NCBI GenBank assembly: GCA_943368345.1
Contig: CALRKY020000025.1
Span: forward strand, 1-44,979
DNA from: JADCGM01 sp943368345
Lineage (GTDB): Bacteria; Pseudomonadota; Alphaproteobacteria; Sphingomonadales; Sphingomonadaceae
Direction of reading: 5' to 3'
Length of the DNA: 44,979 nt
The notes beneath the pieces were generated by a model that had not been told where the DNA came from, made no database searches, and saw only the letters and a program-made list of their open reading frames with translations. The translations under genes and the position numbers were made by a program. Shown here in pieces: positions 32,040 through 39,820 of this stretch (the first letter of the stretch is position 1; every line of letters begins with the position of its first letter).

Positions 32040-32642
32040 CTAGAAGTCCATGCCAAGTTGAGCATCCAGCACCGCCTTCGCCAGCGGTATCGTGATGGCC
32101 CGTCCCTGCGCCAGGGCTGTCCTGTCGAGCAACTCAACAACAGCAGCTGCCGCTGCAAAACTCCGCTCAATACGGGTTGTGAGCCAACCGATCACATCGG
32201 GGCCAACAGTCAGGCCCCGGTCCCGGAACTGTTTTGCCAGAACCGCCGACAGCAATATGTCGTCCGGCGGTAGAATGGCCACGATCGGCGTGGCGGCAAG
32301 CCTGGACGCAAGGTCCGGCAGCCCGATGCCCCATGTCCGGGGGTCACTCCGTGCCACGCACAGCAGCGGGTTACTCGGCAAGGCAGCGTTCCAGGCGTGG
32401 AACAGGGCTTCCTCGTCACGGTGCTGATCCAGATCATCATGAACGCTCGCAGCGGACCGTGCGGCGAACACCCGGGCGAGGTGGCTTTTGCCAGCTCCCA
32501 CCGGCCCGATGAGTAGCAGCCGCGGTTGCGACCAGTCCGGCCAGCGGTCCAGCATCGCCACCGCATCCCGGTTGGCCTCCGACACAAAGAAATCCCGCTC
32601 CCCCGCTGCGGACCGGTAATGCAGTGGTAACGCAATCTGCAT
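32040..32642 (-). CDS. hdaA: DnaA-inactivation regulator HdaA (Hda homologue)
   Basis: A 200-residue AAA+ protein that with the DNA polymerase clamp stimulates ATP hydrolysis by DnaA and so prevents re-initiation. The N-terminal QIALPL fits the clamp-binding motif. Walker A GPVGAGKS is at residues 46-53. The sequence keeps AAA+ features such as LPDLASRLAATPIVAILPPDD and a C-terminal helical lid, but it lacks the DnaA DNA-binding domain. The gene lies directly after the DUF2066 gene (8-base gap) and before ppk1. Caulobacter HdaA is the best-known relative. Confidence 0.93.
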   Translation of the reverse strand: MQIALPLHYRSAAGERDFFVSEANRDAVAMLDRWPDWSQPRLLLIGPVGAGKSHLARVFAARSAASVHDDLDQHRDEEALFHAWNAALPSNPLLCVARSDPRTWGIGLPDLASRLAATPIVAILPPDDILLSAVLAKQFRDRGLTVGPDVIGWLTTRIERSFAAAAAVVELLDRTALAQGRAITIPLAKAVLDAQLGMDF

Positions 32643-32650
32643 CGCAGCGA

Positions 32651-34039
32651 CTAGCGCGCAGCGGGCGGAAGCAGGTCCGCAGGCCCTTTTTTGGGCTTGG
32701 GCGGCGGCGGCGGTGTCGCAGGCTTCGTTGGTGCCTTGGATACAGGCGCACCGGCCTTCGGCGCGGCAACCGCAGGCTTCGCTGGGGCAACCGTGGCATC
32801 GACGGCGGGCAGGTCCTCTATCACCACAGGTTTGGGGACAGCTGCCTCTCCGGCAGAGCGCCGGCGCAGCAGCATCCCGCCCTGCCCCGGCTGCAAGCGC
32901 CAGCCACGCTGATCCAGACCCCAGAGCAGCATTTGGTAGCTATCGGAATAGCCGATGCGAATCCGCGAGGTCCCGCCAAGCGACAGGCTGACAATGGTGG
33001 TGCCAGTCACCGTTGGCGCAGCGTCGAGACTGGTGTCGAGAGCGGCGAGCGAGGCAGCATTCGGCGTTGCCACCAGCACTTCGACGCCCGACGCGCTTTC
33101 CGTGGCGATGACCGGCGCGCTGCTTTCAGCAGCGGCCAGGTCCAAACTCAGGGCCGCCTCACTTTTCAACTGCCCTGCCCGCAGCGCCGCAGTGTAAAGC
33201 AGGTCAACCCGCCGGGTCGCCTCGTCCAGCATCGCATCGACGCCCGCTGCACTGCCCGTTCGCAGCGAAAACTTGCCGAGCAGGATGCCGTCAGGTCCGT
33301 GTCGCGCCGTGAAGGTTCCGCTGACCGGTCCGCCGGGATAGCGCCGATCCAGTCTCGCCTCGGCAATCAGCACATCGGCAGTGCGGAACCGCGCCATGAT
33401 ATTGCGCCACAAATCACGGTTGCCGCGCTGCGCCTGCCAGCTGCCCAGCAGAATGGCATCGCCGGCGACTGTCGAGGCCCGGACATATTGGATCGGTGAT
33501 GCCAGACTGCGGAACCGGGCCCAAGCCTTCAGCCAAGGGGATTGCGCCTCATAGACAATCCGCGTCCCGCCGTCGTCCAACACCGGCATCAAAAGCATCG
33601 GGCGGGAAGATAGAACGCGCGCCGAATCGCCGAAATATTTCGCCGCACGCGCCCCGTCGAACACCACCGCCAGTCGCCCGATGTAGCGCTGGGTTGAAAA
33701 TCGCTCGGCCTCGACCTCGATCCCGGCGACGATGGCATCAAGGGCCGGATCACCCAGCTTCGGCGCGGCGGAAACCGGACTTCCCGACAGGCGCGACCAG
33801 AGCTGCGGCCAGGCCCGACGTTGCGCTTCCCGGAACGCGTTGAAGCGGGCGGCTTCCGCCGTCTTTCCGGCGATGTCGATATCAATATTGGCCACGGTAA
33901 AGGCGGCATTGGCCTCGACACCGCTGGCCGCAGTTTCTTCTTCCGCCGGTGCCGGTCCCTTTGCGCTGTCCTGCGCCGAGACGAGCGACGTCGCCAGCAA
34001 CGCCATCAGCGCCAGATATCTGATCCAAGGGTAGAGCAC
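32651..34039 (-). CDS. Exported DUF2066 domain-containing protein
   Basis: About 462 residues with signal peptide (VLYPWIRYLALMALLATSLVSAQ from GTG 34039, or MALLATSLVSAQ from ATG 34006). The body (FTVANIDIDIAGKTAEAARF, then FREAQRRAWPQLWSRLSG) fits DUF2066, which is of unknown function and often adjacent to hdaA and purM. The C-terminal part is a Pro/Lys/Ala-rich tail (KPATPPPPPKPKKGPADLL) that may be disordered or wall-crossing. The GTG start is preferred because it brings a positively charged residue before the hydrophobic core and sits 57 bases from the divergent purM start. The extended reading to 34621 is antisense to purM and rejected. Confidence 0.82.
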   Translation of the reverse strand: MLYPWIRYLALMALLATSLVSAQDSAKGPAPAEEETAASGVEANAAFTVANIDIDIAGKTAEAARFNAFREAQRRAWPQLWSRLSGSPVSAAPKLGDPALDAIVAGIEVEAERFSTQRYIGRLAVVFDGARAAKYFGDSARVLSSRPMLLMPVLDDGGTRIVYEAQSPWLKAWARFRSLASPIQYVRASTVAGDAILLGSWQAQRGNRDLWRNIMARFRTADVLIAEARLDRRYPGGPVSGTFTARHGPDGILLGKFSLRTGSAAGVDAMLDEATRRVDLLYTAALRAGQLKSEAALSLDLAAAESSAPVIATESASGVEVLVATPNAASLAALDTSLDAAPTVTGTTIVSLSLGGTSRIRIGYSDSYQMLLWGLDQRGWRLQPGQGGMLLRRRSAGEAAVPKPVVIEDLPAVDATVAPAKPAVAAPKAGAPVSKAPTKPATPPPPPKPKKGPADLLPPAAR

Positions 34040-34096
34040 GCGCCCTTTTACGGATTGGGGGTCGAAATCCAAGCACCATGTCGTTAAGCGGGCCGG

Positions 34097-35206
34097 ATGG
34101 CCGATCCGACACATAATTTGCCCAAAGCGATGACCTATGCCGACGCCGGTGTTTCGATAGCCGCCGGCAATGCGCTGGTCCGGGCCATCGCCCCGCTGGT
34201 CCGGGCCACCGCCCGCCCCGGGGCCGACGCCGAGATCGGCGGCTTTGGCGGTTTTTTCGATCCCAAGGCCGCTGGCTTCAAGGACCCGCTGTTGGTCGCT
34301 GCTACCGATGGAGTTGGGACCAAGCTGAAACTGGCAATTGATACCGGGCGGCATGATACGGTTGGCATCGATCTGGTGGCGATGTGCGTCAACGACCTGA
34401 TCGTCCAGGGTGCCGAACCACTGTTCTTCCTTGACTATTTCGCAACCGGAAGCCTCGCCCCAGATATCGCCGCGCGCGTCGTGGCCGGAATCGCCGATGG
34501 CTGCCGCATCGCCGGATGCGCCCTGATTGGCGGTGAAACGGCGGAAATGCCGGGCATGTATGCCAAGGGCGACTATGACCTGGCCGGGTTCTCGGTCGGA
34601 GCGGTCGAACGCGGCGAGCAACTGACCGGTGACCGGGTCAAGGCGGGCGACCTGCTCATCGGCATCGCATCCTCAGGCGTCCATTCCAACGGCTATTCTC
34701 TGGTCCGCCGGATTGTGAGCGATCGGGGCTTCAAACTGGATCGGCCTGCCCCCTTCGATCACAGCCGCCTGCTCGCCGATGTCTTGCTGGAGCCGACACG
34801 GATTTACGTGAAGTCGGTGCTTCCATTGGTGCGCGCCGGGGCGATTTCGGCACTGTCCCACATTACCGGCGGTGGCCTGTTGGAGAATGTGCCGCGGGTG
34901 TTGCCCGAGGGCTGCCATGCCCGCATCGATGCCAATAGCTGGCCGCAACCGCCATTGTTCGCCTGGCTGCAGGGGCAGGGAAATATTGAACCCGGTGAAT
35001 TGGCCCGAACCTTCAACTGCGGGATTGGCATGGTGGCCGTCGTTGATCCCACCCATAGCGCCAGGGTGATCGCTGATTTGACCGCGGCGGGAGAGACCGC
35101 CTTTGTCATCGGCATCATCGAACCCGGCCCGAAGGGATGCACCGTGTTCGGCGCCGGGGACGAGTGGCACGCCATGCGCCCCTGGGAAGCGACGCATGTC
35201 GACTGA
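34097..35206 (+). CDS. purM: Phosphoribosylformylglycinamidine cyclo-ligase (AIR synthetase)
   Basis: Catalyses ATP-dependent closure of the imidazole ring in purine synthesis. The motifs MTYADAGVSIAAGNALV, ATDGVGTKLKLAIDTG and DLVAMCVNDLIVQGAEPLFFLDY are typical, as are IGGETAEMPGMYAKGDYDLAGF and ITGGGLLENVPRVL. At 369 residues it is a little long, with a short N-terminal extension; ATG 34130 is an alternative. Its last codons overlap the start of purN by 11 bases. It is divergent from the DUF2066 gene. Confidence 0.96.
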   Translation: MADPTHNLPKAMTYADAGVSIAAGNALVRAIAPLVRATARPGADAEIGGFGGFFDPKAAGFKDPLLVAATDGVGTKLKLAIDTGRHDTVGIDLVAMCVNDLIVQGAEPLFFLDYFATGSLAPDIAARVVAGIADGCRIAGCALIGGETAEMPGMYAKGDYDLAGFSVGAVERGEQLTGDRVKAGDLLIGIASSGVHSNGYSLVRRIVSDRGFKLDRPAPFDHSRLLADVLLEPTRIYVKSVLPLVRAGAISALSHITGGGLLENVPRVLPEGCHARIDANSWPQPPLFAWLQGQGNIEPGELARTFNCGIGMVAVVDPTHSARVIADLTAAGETAFVIGIIEPGPKGCTVFGAGDEWHAMRPWEATHVD

Positions 35207-36152
35207 CCGCGTCCGTGTCGCCGTCCTGATTTCGGGGCGCGGCAGCAACATGGCAGCGCTGATCTATGCTGCGAAGGCCGCCGATTGCCCGTTCCAGATT
35301 GTCCTGGTGGCGTCCAATGAGCCGGCAGCTCCCGGTTTGGCACTCGCAGCGGCAGAGGGCATCGCGACCTTTGCGCATCCTCATAAAGGCCTCGACCGCG
35401 CTGCCTTCGATGCGATCATCCACCGTGAGATCGAAGCAGTCGGGGCGGATTATGTGGCGCTGGCGGGCTATATGCGGCTGCTGTCGGCGGAATTTGTCGC
35501 AAAATGGGCAGGGCGAATGCTCAACATTCATCCGTCCCTGTTGCCAAACTACAAAGGTCTGCACAGCATCGAGCGCGCATTGGCGGCAGGCGAAAGCCAT
35601 GCTGGATGCAGTGTCCACCTCGTCACCGAAGACATGGATGCCGGGGAATTGCTCGGTCAGACGGCGGTTGCGATATTGCCGGGCGACACTGCGGCGACAC
35701 TGGCCGACCGGGTGTTGATCGCCGAGCATCAACTCTACCCGCGCTGCCTGGCCAATTGGGTGTCCCGCGCCGCCGACCCCGTTTGGCTGACCGCACAGGT
35801 GCGGACGCTGGCACTCGATCTACCCGAGGCAGGCGAGGTGCTGTCGCACGGGATGCCGTGCTTCGGCATCACTGGTGGCAAGAAATTTGCCTATGTCAGC
35901 CTTGATCACCACGGCGACGGCAAGACCGCGCTGCTGGTGAAAATAAGCGGGGTGGATGAACAATTGATGCTGATCGACAGCGACCCCGACCGATATTACC
36001 GCCCCGCCTATTTTGGTGACGGCTGGATCGCCATCCGGCTCGACCTTGGCGACACCGATTGGGCCGACATCGGCGACTGGCTGGCGAAAAGCTGGCGGGC
36101 GGTGGCTCCCAAGAAGCTTACCCGCCTCGCCGATATCGCCGCGCAATTCTAG
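35196..36152 (+). CDS. purN: Phosphoribosylglycinamide formyltransferase fused to a YjbR-like domain
   Basis: The first about 195 residues are PurN, which adds a formyl group from 10-formyl-tetrahydrofolate to GAR. SGRGSN is at residues 13-18, followed by YVALAGYMRLLSAEFV, the catalytic region NIHPSLLPNYKGLHSIERAL and VTEDMDAGELLGQ. The second about 115 residues (VRTLALDLPEAGEVLSHGMP through YYRPAYFGDGWIAIRLDL) match the MmcQ/YjbR family, a CyaY-like fold with suspected DNA binding. The two parts are one uninterrupted reading frame of 318 residues with no stop between them. PurN is normally about 190-210 residues, so this is a fusion. ATG 35196 overlaps purM. Confidence 0.92.
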   Translation: MSTDRVRVAVLISGRGSNMAALIYAAKAADCPFQIVLVASNEPAAPGLALAAAEGIATFAHPHKGLDRAAFDAIIHREIEAVGADYVALAGYMRLLSAEFVAKWAGRMLNIHPSLLPNYKGLHSIERALAAGESHAGCSVHLVTEDMDAGELLGQTAVAILPGDTAATLADRVLIAEHQLYPRCLANWVSRAADPVWLTAQVRTLALDLPEAGEVLSHGMPCFGITGGKKFAYVSLDHHGDGKTALLVKISGVDEQLMLIDSDPDRYYRPAYFGDGWIAIRLDLGDTDWADIGDWLAKSWRAVAPKKLTRLADIAAQF

Positions 36153-36158
36153 CGCGGC
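36138..36158. terminator. Hairpin over the purN stop codon, between convergent purN and ndk
   Basis: GCCGCGC at 36138-36144 pairs exactly with GCGCGGC at 36152-36158 around a 7-base loop that contains most of the purN stop codon. It is the only structure between the convergent genes. No T-run follows, so it would be a weak or Rho-assisted terminator, or an RNA-end stabiliser. Confidence 0.35.
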
Positions 36159-36164
36159 GCAGGA

Positions 36165-36587
36165 TTAGCCGACGATTTCGTCCGGCTTAAAGAAATAGGC
36201 GATCTCGATGGCGGCATTTTCGACGCTGTCGGACCCGTGCACGCTGTTGGCTTCGATGCTTTCGGCCAATTCCTTGCGGATGGTGCCGGGTTCGGCATTG
36301 GCCGGGTTGGTCGCGCCCATGACTTCGCGGTTGCGGGCCATGGCATTGTCCCCTTCGAGCACCTGCACCACAACCGGCCCCGAAATCATGAAGCTGACCA
36401 GATCGGCGAAGAACGGACGCTCCCGGTGGACGGCATAAAAGCCCTCGGCCTGGGCCTGGGTCATATGGATGCGCTTGGACGCAACGACCCGGAGACCAGC
36501 GTCTTCGAGCATTTTGGTGACCGCACCGGTCAGGTTGCGGCGGGTTGCATCAGGCTTGATAATCGAAAATGTACGCTCGAGCGCCAT
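36165..36587 (-). CDS. ndk: Nucleoside diphosphate kinase
   Basis: Transfers the terminal phosphate from ATP to nucleoside diphosphates through a phospho-His. At 140 residues it is full length. ERTFSIIKPDATRRNL is the typical start, and NPANAEPGTIRKELAESIEANSVHGSDS contains the active His in the motif NSVHGSDS. It is a single gene convergent with purN and divergent from the serine hydrolase; the 85-base gap carries its promoter, with AGGGAGG-like pyrimidine complement upstream of the ATG serving as ribosome-binding sequence. Confidence 0.97.
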   Translation of the reverse strand: MALERTFSIIKPDATRRNLTGAVTKMLEDAGLRVVASKRIHMTQAQAEGFYAVHRERPFFADLVSFMISGPVVVQVLEGDNAMARNREVMGATNPANAEPGTIRKELAESIEANSVHGSDSVENAAIEIAYFFKPDEIVG

Positions 36588-36672
36588 GGGACTCTACTTT
36601 CAGGGAGGGTTATTTTGTTGCGCGCGGCTCTAGCGGTGCAGTGCAGCAAAGGCAAGACAGGAGCCGAAATCG

Positions 36673-37824
36673 GTGGACATCAATTCAGCTTTCGCCACAG
36701 CCGCCCAAAAGGCCGGTGTCGTCGGAGCAGCGGCCTTTGTCGGCGACCGGAACGGCGTCCGCTTCACGGCCGCCCACGGCATGCAGGACCCGGCAATGTC
36801 GAAACCTATGCAGGTCGACACGATGTTCCAGCTGGCTTCGATGACCAAGGCGGTGGTGTCGGTCGCAGCAATGCAGCTTGTTGAACTCGGCCTGTTGTCA
36901 CTCGATGCCCCGATCGGCCAGCTCCTTCCAGCGCTCGCCGACCCGATGGTCATCGATGGCTTTGGTGAGGACGGAGAGGTCAAACTCCGGCGGGCGACTG
37001 GCGCAATCACCCTGCGCCACCTGCTCAGTCACACCTCCGGGCTCGGTTATGATTTTGTCAGCGAAACCCAGGCCCGGGCTAGAGGGGCTGCCGGTGCCCC
37101 GACGCCTGGGACGATTGCGGCGATTACCACGCCCCTGCTGTTCGATCCCGGCACGGCCTGGGAATATGGGGTCAGCACCGACTGGGTCGGGCTGGCGGTG
37201 GAAGCTGCCAGCGGACAGCCGCTTGATGCCTATGTGGCGGACCATATCACCGGCCCGCTCGGCATGACCGACAGCGGTTTTGACCTAAGCGAAGAGCAGC
37301 GGAGCCGGCTCGCTGTGCTGCATGCCCGGCAGGAGGACGGCAGTCTAACGCCGTTCCCGCTGCGGATCGGAAGCAGTCCGAGGGATAAATTTCGCGGAGG
37401 CGGTGGCGGGATGTACGGGACCGGCGGTGATTATCTGCGCTTTGCCCGCATGATCCTGAATGGCGGGGCGCTGGACGGTGCGCGCGTCCTCAGCGCCGAA
37501 TCAATTGCCGAGATGAGCCGCAATCAGATTGGCGGTCTACGGGCCGGCACGATGAAAACCGTGATGCCCGCTCTAAGCCATGAGATCGACGTGTTTCCGG
37601 GCATGGACAGCAAATGGGGGCTGGGCTTCCTGATCAACCCGGAGGCTGGCCCGAATGGCCGCGCGGCGGGCAGTCTGGCCTGGGCCGGAATCGCCAACAC
37701 ATATTATTGGATCGACCCGGCGAGCGGCATTGCGGCGGTGCTGATGATGCAGTTCCTGCCCTTTGGTGACCCGGCAGCCCTTGAACTCTACGCGACGTTC
37801 GAACGATTGGTCTATTCTGGCTAA
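36673..37824 (+). CDS. Serine hydrolase, class C beta-lactamase-like (EstB/AmpC fold)
   Basis: A 383-residue penicillin-binding-protein-like hydrolase or esterase. The catalytic SxxK is Ser56-Met-Thr-Lys59 in FQLASMTKAVVSV. A HTSGLGYDF block and the tyrosine motif (AWEYGVSTDWVGLAVEAASG) follow. GTG 36673 is preceded by AGGAG with 9 bases spacing. No signal peptide is seen, so it is likely cytoplasmic and an esterase rather than a periplasmic beta-lactamase. Its stop overlaps the stop of holC on the opposite strand by 4 bases. Confidence 0.9.
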   Translation: MDINSAFATAAQKAGVVGAAAFVGDRNGVRFTAAHGMQDPAMSKPMQVDTMFQLASMTKAVVSVAAMQLVELGLLSLDAPIGQLLPALADPMVIDGFGEDGEVKLRRATGAITLRHLLSHTSGLGYDFVSETQARARGAAGAPTPGTIAAITTPLLFDPGTAWEYGVSTDWVGLAVEAASGQPLDAYVADHITGPLGMTDSGFDLSEEQRSRLAVLHARQEDGSLTPFPLRIGSSPRDKFRGGGGGMYGTGGDYLRFARMILNGGALDGARVLSAESIAEMSRNQIGGLRAGTMKTVMPALSHEIDVFPGMDSKWGLGFLINPEAGPNGRAAGSLAWAGIANTYYWIDPASGIAAVLMMQFLPFGDPAALELYATFERLVYSG

Positions 37825-38273
37825 CCGGCCTGCTCCCAGCGGCCGTTGCCGCCGGCTTTCCAGTAAACCGGTTTGATGTCCGGATTGGTTTTGGCGGCCT
37901 TCCAGTCGGCGCGGGCCTGCGCCAGTTCCGCCGCGTCGTTGCCGTCGAACAGATAAAGGACCCGGCTGAACGCGGCGACATCGGCTGGCACGGCCCCGCC
38001 GGGGACCGCCAGAAGCGAATATCCGTCGGGTGCCGTATCGCCAGTGCCAATTAGGATCGGATGCCCCTCCCCCTCCGTCCCATGCGGCAGGAAGCTGGCG
38101 TCGTCATAGGTCCACAAACGCTCATCCAGCATCGTGACCTGTTCAGCGTCACGGCAGCGCACCAACACCCGGTGACCCGCCGCCAAGGCCTTCTCCAGCA
38201 ACTTTGGCAGCACGGCATCCAGCGGGCGGCTGCTCAGTTGATAGAAACCGAGCTCGGTCACCGGACTTCGCAA
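37821..38273 (-). CDS. holC: DNA polymerase III chi subunit
   Basis: Accessory subunit that links the clamp loader to single-strand-binding protein. The 150 residues begin with TELGFYQLSSRPLDAVLPKLLEKAL and contain HRVLVRCRDAEQVTMLDERLWTYDDASFLPHG (split as VLVRCRDAEQVTMLDERLW and YDDASFLPHG), the typical family segment, and VLYLFDGNDAAELAQARADWK. It lies directly downstream of pepA, whose stop it overlaps by 16 bases; this pepA-holC arrangement is common in proteobacteria and supports the call. Confidence 0.92.
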   Translation of the reverse strand: MRSPVTELGFYQLSSRPLDAVLPKLLEKALAAGHRVLVRCRDAEQVTMLDERLWTYDDASFLPHGTEGEGHPILIGTGDTAPDGYSLLAVPGGAVPADVAAFSRVLYLFDGNDAAELAQARADWKAAKTNPDIKPVYWKAGGNGRWEQAG

Positions 38274-39745
38274 TTATCCTCAACAAATTTGTCGATCAGG
38301 CGAACCCCGTAGCCGGTGGCACCCTTGGCCCAGAGCGCGGCATCCTTGGAACTCCAAACCATCCCGGCAATATCGAGATGGGCCCATTTAACGCCTGGTT
38401 GCACAAAACGCTGAATGAACTGCGCAGCGGTAATCGATCCACCTTCCCGCGGCCCGACATTCTTCATGTCGGCAATCTGGCTGTCGATCATCTTGTTGTA
38501 GGCATCGCCGAGCGGGAAGCGCCATAACCGATCACCAGAGGCGTTGCCAGCTTCGAGCAGCTTGGTGGCAAGGCCGTCATCATTGGCGAAAATTCCGCCA
38601 TATTCGTGACCAAGCGAGATGATGATCGCGCCGGTCAAAGTCGCGAGATCGACGACGGTTTCGGGCTTGTAGCGTTCCTGCGCCCACCAGATGGCGTCGC
38701 ACAGCACCAGTCGTCCCTCAGCATCGGTGTTGATCACCTCAATCGTCTGGCCGGACATTGAGCTGACAACATCGCCGGGGCGCTGGGCATTGCCGTCCGG
38801 CATGTTCTCAACCAGTCCGCAGATCCCGACCACGTGCGCCTTGGCCTTGCGGCGGGCGAGCGCCAGCATGGCTCCCGCAACAGCCCCTGCCCCGCCCATG
38901 TCCCATTTCATGTCTTCCATGCCAGCCGGTGGCTTGAGCGAGATACCCCCGGTGTCGAAGGTGACGCCCTTGCCGACAAACACGGTTGGCTTGACCTGTT
39001 TGCCGCCGGTGCCGTCCCAGGTCATCACCAGCAACTGCGGAGCGCGAACGGAGCCCTGGTTGACCCCGAGCAGTGCCCCCATGCCGGCCGCTTCCATTTC
39101 GGCCTGGCCCAACACCTCGATGCTGACACCGGTCCCTTCAAGCGCACCGCGCGCCCGGGCGACGAAACTTTCAGGATAAACGATATTCGCCGGTTCAGAG
39201 ACCAGATCGCGGGTGAAAGCCACTCCGTCGGCCGTTGCGCTGAGCCGGTCGAACAGCGCCTCTGCCCCCTCTCCTGCGTTGATGACGGTAATGCCGGCCA
39301 GTGTTGGTTTCTGCGTTTCGGGCAATTTGGTGCGGTATTGGTCAAAGCGGTACGACCGCAACACCGCGCCATAGGCGAGCCGGGCCGCAGCCTCGGCGCG
39401 GGTGATACCAAGGTCATCGGCCCCGTCCATGTCAACCGTCAGGCTGCTTTCCCCCGAGGTCAGCAATTTGGCCACCAATGCACCGCCGATCCGTTCAAAG
39501 GCCCCCCGGTCCGCTTTGCCCTGCACGCCGAGCCCAACCAGCAACAGGCGGGTCATGTCGTCGCCGGGGGCCAGTATTTCGATGATGCTGGGCACATCTC
39601 CGTCAAACCGGGCTGCCTTGGCCGCACCCGTCAACCGCCCGCCAGCATCCCGGGTCTGCGCGCCCCGGGTCAGCACGGCATCCTTGTAGGCGAGGACGGC
39701 AAGAGCACCCGGAGCGGGGGTCGGAGCAAAGGAGATACGCATCAA
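38258..39745 (-). CDS. pepA: Leucyl aminopeptidase (cytosol aminopeptidase, M17 family)
   Basis: Two-metal aminopeptidase removing N-terminal residues from peptides. At 495 residues it is full length. The metal and catalytic segments VFVGKGVTFDTGGISLKPP and KWDMGGAGAVAGAML are present, and NTDAEGRLVLCDA is the family signature. The N-terminal domain is more variable. The ATG at 39745 is at the start of the family-like reading; a 75-base gap separates it from rnj upstream on the same strand. It overlaps holC by 16 bases. Confidence 0.96.
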   Translation of the reverse strand: MMRISFAPTPAPGALAVLAYKDAVLTRGAQTRDAGGRLTGAAKAARFDGDVPSIIEILAPGDDMTRLLLVGLGVQGKADRGAFERIGGALVAKLLTSGESSLTVDMDGADDLGITRAEAAARLAYGAVLRSYRFDQYRTKLPETQKPTLAGITVINAGEGAEALFDRLSATADGVAFTRDLVSEPANIVYPESFVARARGALEGTGVSIEVLGQAEMEAAGMGALLGVNQGSVRAPQLLVMTWDGTGGKQVKPTVFVGKGVTFDTGGISLKPPAGMEDMKWDMGGAGAVAGAMLALARRKAKAHVVGICGLVENMPDGNAQRPGDVVSSMSGQTIEVINTDAEGRLVLCDAIWWAQERYKPETVVDLATLTGAIIISLGHEYGGIFANDDGLATKLLEAGNASGDRLWRFPLGDAYNKMIDSQIADMKNVGPREGGSITAAQFIQRFVQPGVKWAHLDIAGMVWSSKDAALWAKGATGYGVRLIDKFVEDNCEVR

Positions 39746-39820
39746 AAGGGACTCCAGAGTTGGAAAGATCGAAACTTATGCCGGAACCAGCAAATATTGA
39801 AACGTCATCTGACGGCCCGC

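Noticed and set aside
34040..34621. N-terminal extension of the DUF2066 protein
   Set aside because: The extension is antisense to purM, and a good signal peptide begins at 34039 or 34006.
36673..37824. Beta-lactamase resistance gene
   Set aside because: SxxK is present, but there is no signal peptide and the class C-like fold is shared with many esterases; a resistance role is not supported.
39746..39820. Terminator between rnj and pepA
   Set aside because: The only stem is 5 bp with a 2-base loop and no T-run, too weak to support a call.
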